Source: Candidatus Pseudothioglobus singularis PS1
Lineage (GTDB): Bacteria > Pseudomonadota > Gammaproteobacteria > PS1 > Pseudothioglobaceae
NCBI RefSeq assembly: GCF_001281385.1
Contig: NZ_CP006911.1
Span: forward strand, 434,001-498,000
Length of the DNA: 64,000 nucleotides
Direction: 5' to 3'
In this document: piece by piece, positions 58,978 to 64,000 of the stretch
Layout of the letters: each line of letters starts with the position of its first letter
Position numbering within the stretch: position 1 is the first letter of the stretch
Program-made: the position numbers and the translations under genes
Notes under the pieces: generated by a model
Told to the model about the DNA's origin: nothing
The model's input: the letters and a program-made list of their open reading frames with translations, nothing else
Databases searched by the model: none

Positions 58978-59583
58978 ATGGATATTTTATCGAAAGTTGA
59001 GCCAAGGGATTTAAAGCTAAATGCAAATGAATGGGTTTACAACTCTTTATGCCAGTTAATTCTTTCTGGAGAATTTGTTCCTGGTATTTCTTTTACTTTT
59101 AGAGGGATTGCTAATTCATTTGGAGTTAGTACTATGCCTGTGCGTGAGGCTGCTAATAGACTTATTTCAGAGGGTGCTCTTGATATGTCTGAAAAACGAA
59201 GAATTACTGTATCGCAAATGACTCAATCTAAGTTTGATGAGTTGAAAGTTGCTAGATTAAATTTAGAGCCACATTTAGCAGGTCTTGCTTTAAATCATAT
59301 AAATTCTAAAAGAGTTAACCTACTTATAAATATAGATAAAAATCTTGATTATGCTATCTCAACGGGAAATGTTGTAGACTACATTAAATACAATTACCAG
59401 TTTCATTTTGGTATTTATGAGGCTGGATCATCACCAGTATTGCTTCCTCTTGTAAGGACTTTATGGCTTCGTTTTTCACCTTTTTATAGAATTGTTGCAG
59501 GAAGAGCAGGGACTCAAACTATGAAAGATTTTCATAAATCAGCTATTGATGCTATTAAAGATAAAGATTCTGTTGCATTGTAG
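58978..59583 (+). pseudogene. GntR family regulator with FCD domain, ended early by an in-frame TAG
   Basis: A DNA-binding regulator whose winged helix (residues about 13-80) contains RGIANSFGVSTMPVREAANR, followed by an all-helical FCD ligand domain with FHFGIYEA and FHKSAIDAIKDKD. The TAG at 59581-59583 ends it at residue 201. The same frame continues with 20 more sense codons (PRMHSDILEGMEMLNESLNE) to TAA at 59644-59646. That continuation looks like the normal last FCD helix, including its conserved histidine. The gene may be inactivated, read through at the amber codon, or misread in sequencing. It likely controls puuA, pot and spuC. Confidence 0.72.
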
Positions 59584-59691
59584 CCACGTATGCATAGCGA
59601 CATATTAGAAGGAATGGAAATGCTGAATGAATCGCTAAATGAGTAAAAATGATTTAACTTAATTCTATTTGCACATAAGCGTGAAAATTTC

Positions 59692-59720
59692 TTGCGTTTA
59701 TTCTCTTTTCTCTATATTAT
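59692..59720 (+). promoter_or_regulatory. spuC promoter
   Basis: TTGCGT (59692-59697) and TATTAT (59715-59720) are spaced by exactly 17 bases. The start would fall near 59727, inside the palindrome at 59722-59737, which is a natural place for a repressor to block transcription. Confidence 0.6.
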
Positions 59721-59721
59721 T

Positions 59722-59737
59722 ATCTGTGATCACAAAT
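59722..59737. promoter_or_regulatory. Second palindromic operator, before spuC
   Basis: ATCTGTGATCACAAAT matches the operator at 58929-58944 at 15 of 16 positions and keeps the core TGTGATCACA. It covers the predicted transcription start of spuC. Confidence 0.68.
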
Positions 59738-59776
59738 TTTATTAAACCAATTATTTACATTTAAATGAGGAATATA

Positions 59777-61150
59777 ATGAATATCAGTACTTCTGCTCTC
59801 CAAGAAAAAAATGCAAAGCATTTAATTCAGTCTTTCAGTGACTTAAGTTACATCAAAAATCCCGAGTCGACGCACATTATAAGTAAAGCAGATGGCGTAT
59901 ATATTTACGACAACGATGGTAAGAAAATTTTAGATAGCATGTCTGGCCTCTGGTGTGTCAACATGGGCTATGGTCAGCAATCAATCATTGAGGCAGTGAA
60001 TAAGCAAATGAAAGAGCTGGTTTATTATAATAATTTCTTTGGATCGAGCCACCCATCTGCTATCAAATTATCTGAAATGATTGCAAATAAAACCCCAGAA
60101 GGCATGAATAAGGTTTATTTTTGTGGTTCTGGATCTGAGGCGAATGATACTGTTGTCAGGTTGGCAAGGCACTACTGGGCTGCCAAAGGAAAACCTTCTA
60201 AATCAGTCATTATTAGCCGCACAAATGCTTATCATGGATCAACCATGGCGGGAGCTAGTTTAGGCGGAATGAGCGCTATGCATGCTCAAGGTGGTTTGCC
60301 AATAGCTGATATTGAACATGTGGATCAGCCCTATTATTATGATGCTTGCGTTGAGGCAGGCGGTAAGATTGATGCCGATGAATTTGGAATTAAAGTTGCT
60401 CAAAGCCTGGCTAAAAAAATTGATGAGCTTGGCGAAGACCGAGTTGCTGCATTTATTGCAGAGCCAATTCAGGGGGCAGGTGGCGTTATTATTCCTCCAA
60501 AAACTTATTGGCCTGAGATTAGTAAAATTTGTAAGGAGAGAAATATTCTTTTGGTTGCGGATGAGGTGATCTGCGGCTTTGGAAGAACGGGTGAATGGTT
60601 TGGATCAGGCCACTTTAACTTTAAGCCAGATTTAATGCCTTTTGCAAAGGGAGTCACTTCAGGATATCTTCCAGTTGGAGGCGTTATTGTTAGAGATGAT
60701 ATTGTTGAGGTGTTGGCTGATGCAAAACAAGAATTTGCTCACGGTTATACCTATTCAGGGCATCCAGCCTGTATGGCTGCCGCTGTTGCAAATCTCGAGC
60801 TCATGGAGAGCACAAATATCTTGCATCAAGTCAAAAATAATACTGCACCATACCTTGGCGACAAGTGGAAGGATCTTGAGAGTCATTCTTTGGTTGGAGA
60901 GGCGAGACATCTTGGGATGCTTGCGGCTATAGAAATTGTTGAAGATAAAGAGAACTGTAAGAGATTTGACAATAGCGCAGAGATTGTTGGAAGATGCAAA
61001 AACTTTTGTTATGAAAATGGCATCGTAATGAGAGCTATTAAAAACAAGATGGTTATTGCGCCACCATTAATATGCAATAACGAACATATTGATGAAATTA
61101 TTGCAAAGGTTTGGAAGTGTCTTGATTTAACAGCTCAGTCAATAAAGTAA
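59777..61150 (+). CDS. spuC: Putrescine-pyruvate aminotransferase (class III)
   Basis: This PLP enzyme of 457 residues transfers the amino group of putrescine (or related omega-amines) to pyruvate. It has SMSGLWCVNMGYGQ, FCGSGSEANDTVVRLARHYW, AYHGSTMAGASLGG, ADEVICGFGRTG and the PLP lysine in FAKGVTSGYLPVGG. I chose ATG 59777 because GAGGA lies 5 bases upstream; the in-frame ATG at 59765 has none. It leads the operon spuC-puuB-ureohydrolase. A GABA or beta-alanine transaminase role is possible. Confidence 0.9.
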   Translation: MNISTSALQEKNAKHLIQSFSDLSYIKNPESTHIISKADGVYIYDNDGKKILDSMSGLWCVNMGYGQQSIIEAVNKQMKELVYYNNFFGSSHPSAIKLSEMIANKTPEGMNKVYFCGSGSEANDTVVRLARHYWAAKGKPSKSVIISRTNAYHGSTMAGASLGGMSAMHAQGGLPIADIEHVDQPYYYDACVEAGGKIDADEFGIKVAQSLAKKIDELGEDRVAAFIAEPIQGAGGVIIPPKTYWPEISKICKERNILLVADEVICGFGRTGEWFGSGHFNFKPDLMPFAKGVTSGYLPVGGVIVRDDIVEVLADAKQEFAHGYTYSGHPACMAAAVANLELMESTNILHQVKNNTAPYLGDKWKDLESHSLVGEARHLGMLAAIEIVEDKENCKRFDNSAEIVGRCKNFCYENGIVMRAIKNKMVIAPPLICNNEHIDEIIAKVWKCLDLTAQSIK

Positions 61151-61163
61151 TTTAAATTTTCGC

Positions 61164-62432
61164 GTGCAATCATATTATCAGGCTAGTAGAAATACCCAGA
61201 TAGATCAGCCAGAACTCATTGGGGACCATGTTGCAGATGTATGCGTTATTGGCGGCGGATATACCGGTCTGTCAACCGCTCTTTATTTAGCAAATGAAGG
61301 CGTCAATGTCCTTCTTATTGAGTCAAATCTAATTGCATCAGGCGCCTCTGGGGCAAATGGTGGTCAGGTTTCTGGCGGCATGCGAAGAGATCAATTTTAT
61401 TTGGAAAAAACTTTAGGCGTGGATTACGCCAAAGTTTTATGGGGAATTGGAGAAAAGTCAAAATACCATGCCAAAGAGCTGATTGATAAATACCAAATCC
61501 AGTGCGACTATAAAAAGGGGATTGCCCACCCAAACCACAAGCAGAAATATTGTGAAGAATCAAAGCAATATGTTGACCATATGATTCAGAACTATGACTA
61601 TAAGGATATGGTCTATCTTAGTGATGATGAAATGAGGGAGGTTACAGGCTCGGATACTTATTATGGCGGAAGTTATGATGAAGCTGAGGCCCATTGCCAC
61701 CCTTTAAACTATGCTCTAGGCATTGCAAAGGCTACGCTATCTGCAGGTGCAAAAATCTATGAAAATAGTCCTGCGACTAGTTATAAGGTTTTAGATGATC
61801 ATGTCAGGGTAAACACTAAGAATGGCTCAATTAAAGCTGACCGAATTGTCCTTGCTTGTAATGGATATCTTGAGAATTTAGAGAAAAGCTTAACATCTAA
61901 AATTTTACCAATGAACAACTATATTGTTGCAACTAAGCCACTTGATGATGAAACGGTTCAAAAGATAAACCCTAAAGATATTGCCTTTGCTGACTCAAGA
62001 TTCGTAATCAATTATTTTAGAATGAGTGCAGATAAGCGCTTACTATTTGGTGGTGGAGAGAATTATTCACAAGAATTATCTAAGAATATAGTTCCCATTG
62101 TTACTAGACCCCTAGAAAAAATTTATCCATTTCTTAAGGGTATTAAAATCGATTACGCTTGGGGCGGCAAACTTGCAATTACAATGAATCGCCTTCCATT
62201 CTTTGCATCTCTTCACAATGAAAAGGTTATTTCGGCTCAAGGTTACTCTGGGCAAGGCGTTGCTTTAGCAAGCTATTCTGGCAAAATAGTATCTGAGAAA
62301 ATAACAGGCACTGGAGAAGTATTTGATATTATGTCTAAAATTCCAAGGCCAAGCTTTCCAGGAGGCCGGTTTTTACGAAATCCTAGTATGAAAATTGGTA
62401 TGCTTTACTACTCGTTGTTGGACAGAATATAA
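61164..62432 (+). CDS. puuB: Gamma-glutamylputrescine oxidase (FAD-dependent)
   Basis: A flavin oxidoreductase of the DAO family, 422 residues. The N-terminal dinucleotide-binding motif is CVIGGGYTGLSTALYLA, followed by SNLIASGASGANGGQVSGGM, typical of PuuB. The C-terminus has YAWGGKLAITMNRLPFF and SAQGYSGQGVALASYSGKI. It would oxidise gamma-glutamylputrescine to the aldehyde. It uses GTG 61164, 13 bases after spuC, without a strong ribosome-binding sequence. Confidence 0.9.
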   Translation: MQSYYQASRNTQIDQPELIGDHVADVCVIGGGYTGLSTALYLANEGVNVLLIESNLIASGASGANGGQVSGGMRRDQFYLEKTLGVDYAKVLWGIGEKSKYHAKELIDKYQIQCDYKKGIAHPNHKQKYCEESKQYVDHMIQNYDYKDMVYLSDDEMREVTGSDTYYGGSYDEAEAHCHPLNYALGIAKATLSAGAKIYENSPATSYKVLDDHVRVNTKNGSIKADRIVLACNGYLENLEKSLTSKILPMNNYIVATKPLDDETVQKINPKDIAFADSRFVINYFRMSADKRLLFGGGENYSQELSKNIVPIVTRPLEKIYPFLKGIKIDYAWGGKLAITMNRLPFFASLHNEKVISAQGYSGQGVALASYSGKIVSEKITGTGEVFDIMSKIPRPSFPGGRFLRNPSMKIGMLYYSLLDRI

Positions 62433-62462
62433 TAGCCTTGTTTATTTAAAAAAGAGAATTGC

Positions 62463-63434
62463 ATGAGTATTGATGATTTTGAAGATATGAAGACTGACCA
62501 AGCCTTCACTAGAAAAAGTCTTTATAGCAGGGCTAATGAAATGACCTATGGCGGCGCTCTAAGCTTTCTTAGGCGAAAATATACAAAAAATTTAGAGGGT
62601 GTCGATATAGCAGTCAGTGGCATCCCATATGACGCTGCAACTAGTTTCAGGCCAGGCGCTAGATTTGGTCCAAAGGCAATAAGAGAGGCATCAGTACAGC
62701 TTGCAGAATTGTTGGCTTTTCCAGATGGGATTGATCCATTTAAAACCCTAGCTGTTACAGACTATGGAGACTGTGAGTTGGATTATGGTTTTCATGGGAA
62801 CATTGTGTCTGAAATTGAAAATCATGCTGATACTATATTAGACTCTGGAGCCGAAATGCTGACTTTTGGCGGAGATCATTTTGTAACTTATCCTCTTTTA
62901 AGGGCTCACGCAAAAAAACATGGCCCTATCGCACTTGTGCATTTTGATGCGCATACAGATACATGGCCTGATGAAGATGGAAGACTTGACCATGGAACGA
63001 TGTTTTCAAGAGCCATTAAAGAGAACTTAATTGATACGGAGCATTCTATACAGATTGGAATTAGGACTCATAACAGTCATACCAAAGGCGTTAAAATTCT
63101 AGATGCACCATGGGTCCATGAGAATGGAATTAATCAAGTCATCAAAAAAATTATTGAGACAGTCAAAGATCGACCTGCTTACCTTACATTTGATATAGAT
63201 GGCCTTGATCCAGCCTATGCCCCTGGAACTGGAACACCAGTTGCTGGCGGACTAACCTCTGCGCAAGCCTTGGGAATTGTTAGAGGCTTGGGAGATTTGA
63301 AATTTATAGGTGCTGATGTCGTAGAAGTGGCACCTGCCTATGATCATGCCGATATAACTGCTATTATAGCTGCCACGATTGCTCATGACTATTTGGTACT
63401 AAGGGCAAAACAAAAAAGAAGCCAAGACAAATAA
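62463..63434 (+). CDS. speB: Agmatinase-family ureohydrolase
   Basis: A manganese ureohydrolase of 323 residues. Metal ligands are in FGGDHFVTYPLL, VHFDAHTDTWPD and LTFDIDGLDPAYAPGTGTPV; DAATSFRPGARFGPKAIREA matches agmatinases. It would release urea from agmatine to give putrescine, which spuC and puuA/puuB could consume. Guanidinobutyrase is an alternative in the same family. It lies 30 bases after puuB. Confidence 0.9.
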   Translation: MSIDDFEDMKTDQAFTRKSLYSRANEMTYGGALSFLRRKYTKNLEGVDIAVSGIPYDAATSFRPGARFGPKAIREASVQLAELLAFPDGIDPFKTLAVTDYGDCELDYGFHGNIVSEIENHADTILDSGAEMLTFGGDHFVTYPLLRAHAKKHGPIALVHFDAHTDTWPDEDGRLDHGTMFSRAIKENLIDTEHSIQIGIRTHNSHTKGVKILDAPWVHENGINQVIKKIIETVKDRPAYLTFDIDGLDPAYAPGTGTPVAGGLTSAQALGIVRGLGDLKFIGADVVEVAPAYDHADITAIIAATIAHDYLVLRAKQKRSQDK

Positions 63435-63452
63435 ACCAAACCAAAAAAAATA

Positions 63453-64000
63453 ATGAAAATAGGAATACTGTTAGTAGGAAGAGCGACTGATGATTTAGTT
63501 GAAAAATATGGAACATATGCTGAAATGCTTATTTCACTTATCAACTCTAAAGAGGAAGTATTTGAGTTTAAGACATTTAATATTCTAGATTCTGTGCTTC
63601 CTAAAAACCATTTAGAGTGCGACGGCTGGATTGTTACTGGCTCTCCACACGGTGTCTACGAAGAGCACTCATGGATACCAACTGTGAGTGAGCTTATTAA
63701 TGATATCTATCATGCGAGCTTACCCATTTTTGGGGTCTGTTTTGGGCATCAACTGATCGCCCCCGCTGGCTTGGCGGCCATGTTGAGAAATCCATTAAGG
63801 GCTGGGGTTTGGGTCTGCATACCTATGAAATTAATAATAAGACAGACTATATGGGTAATTTGCCAAAAGAGTTGACTCTGAACATCTGCCATCAAGATCA
63901 GGTTCTTCAGGTTCCTGAGGGTGCTAAGGTATATGCTAAATCTGATTTTTGTGAAAATGCTGGCTTTTATATTAAAGACAAAGTCTTAACAATGCAGGCT
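63453..64000 (+). pseudogene. Type 1 glutamine amidotransferase-like gene, frameshifted and cut by the window edge
   Basis: The N-terminal part reads as a class I glutamine amidotransferase: WIVTGSPHGVYEEHSWIP and the nucleophile C96 in PIFGVCFGHQLIA. Just after this, between about 63761 and 63772, the reading frame shifts by one base deleted or two inserted. The family sequence resumes as LGGHVEKSIKGWGLGLHTYE in the other frame, open to the window end. Read uninterrupted, the original frame stops at 63875 with an unrelated tail. By position it might hydrolyse gamma-glutamyl intermediates as PuuD does, though it looks more like GuaA/YfeJ-type proteins than like PuuD. Confidence 0.75.

Noticed and set aside
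63453-63875. Intact 140-residue amidotransferase
   Set aside because: The last 37 residues are unrelated to the family, while the expected continuation is in another frame, so the gene is treated as frameshifted.

Overview
The window is AT-rich, densely packed chromosomal DNA of a free-living gammaproteobacterium. The order tRNA-Tyr/Gly/Thr, tuf, tRNA-Trp, secE, nusG, rplKAJL, rpoBC is the classic gammaproteobacterial arrangement. The short intergenic gaps, overlapping start/stop codons, polyamine and compatible-solute genes and low GC suggest a streamlined marine lineage. A relative of the SUP05/Thioglobus group fits best, but that placement is my inference from gene content and was not tested by a search.

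Layout. Positions 1-148 hold the end of a malic enzyme gene. Positions 184-13574 hold the tRNA, elongation factor, ribosomal protein and RNA polymerase block, with hairpins before rplJ, between rplL and rpoB, and after rpoC. Positions 13650-18629 carry trpE and dnaE. Next is a 518-base convergent non-coding stretch with a DnaA-box pair. Positions 19148-28110 carry coaBC and ribD, then recA, recX and tgt on the opposite strand, then the cell-shape genes mrdA-mreD-mreC-mreB. The class I fumarase gene and the RNase P RNA follow (28201-30114).

Positions 30245-36156 are the most accessory part. They hold an orphan inverse-autotransporter beta-barrel overlapping a gene for a secreted cysteine-containing protein of unknown function. 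After these come an SMR transporter and an ectoine-utilisation-like set (EutA-like, AsnC-type regulator, EutD/DoeA-like hydrolase, PLP enzyme) that lacks the other known ectoine genes. Positions 36353-45728 are housekeeping (prmC, trmL, fmt, argH, hemC, ftsY, hemJ) plus a putative oxygenase next to a threonine aldolase. Positions 45721-51760 carry a polar amino-acid ABC transporter, cysM, thrC and hom.

Positions 51884-64000 form a polyamine uptake and catabolism locus. It contains gabD, potI/H/G/F and puuA on one strand, and a GntR/FCD regulator, spuC, puuB, a ureohydrolase and a glutamine amidotransferase on the other. Together these would import putrescine or agmatine and convert them to succinate. 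Near-identical palindromes containing TGTGATCACA lie in the regulator/puuA and spuC control regions and are the likely operators. Two genes here are damaged: the regulator has an in-frame TAG near its end, and the amidotransferase has a frameshift just after its catalytic cysteine.
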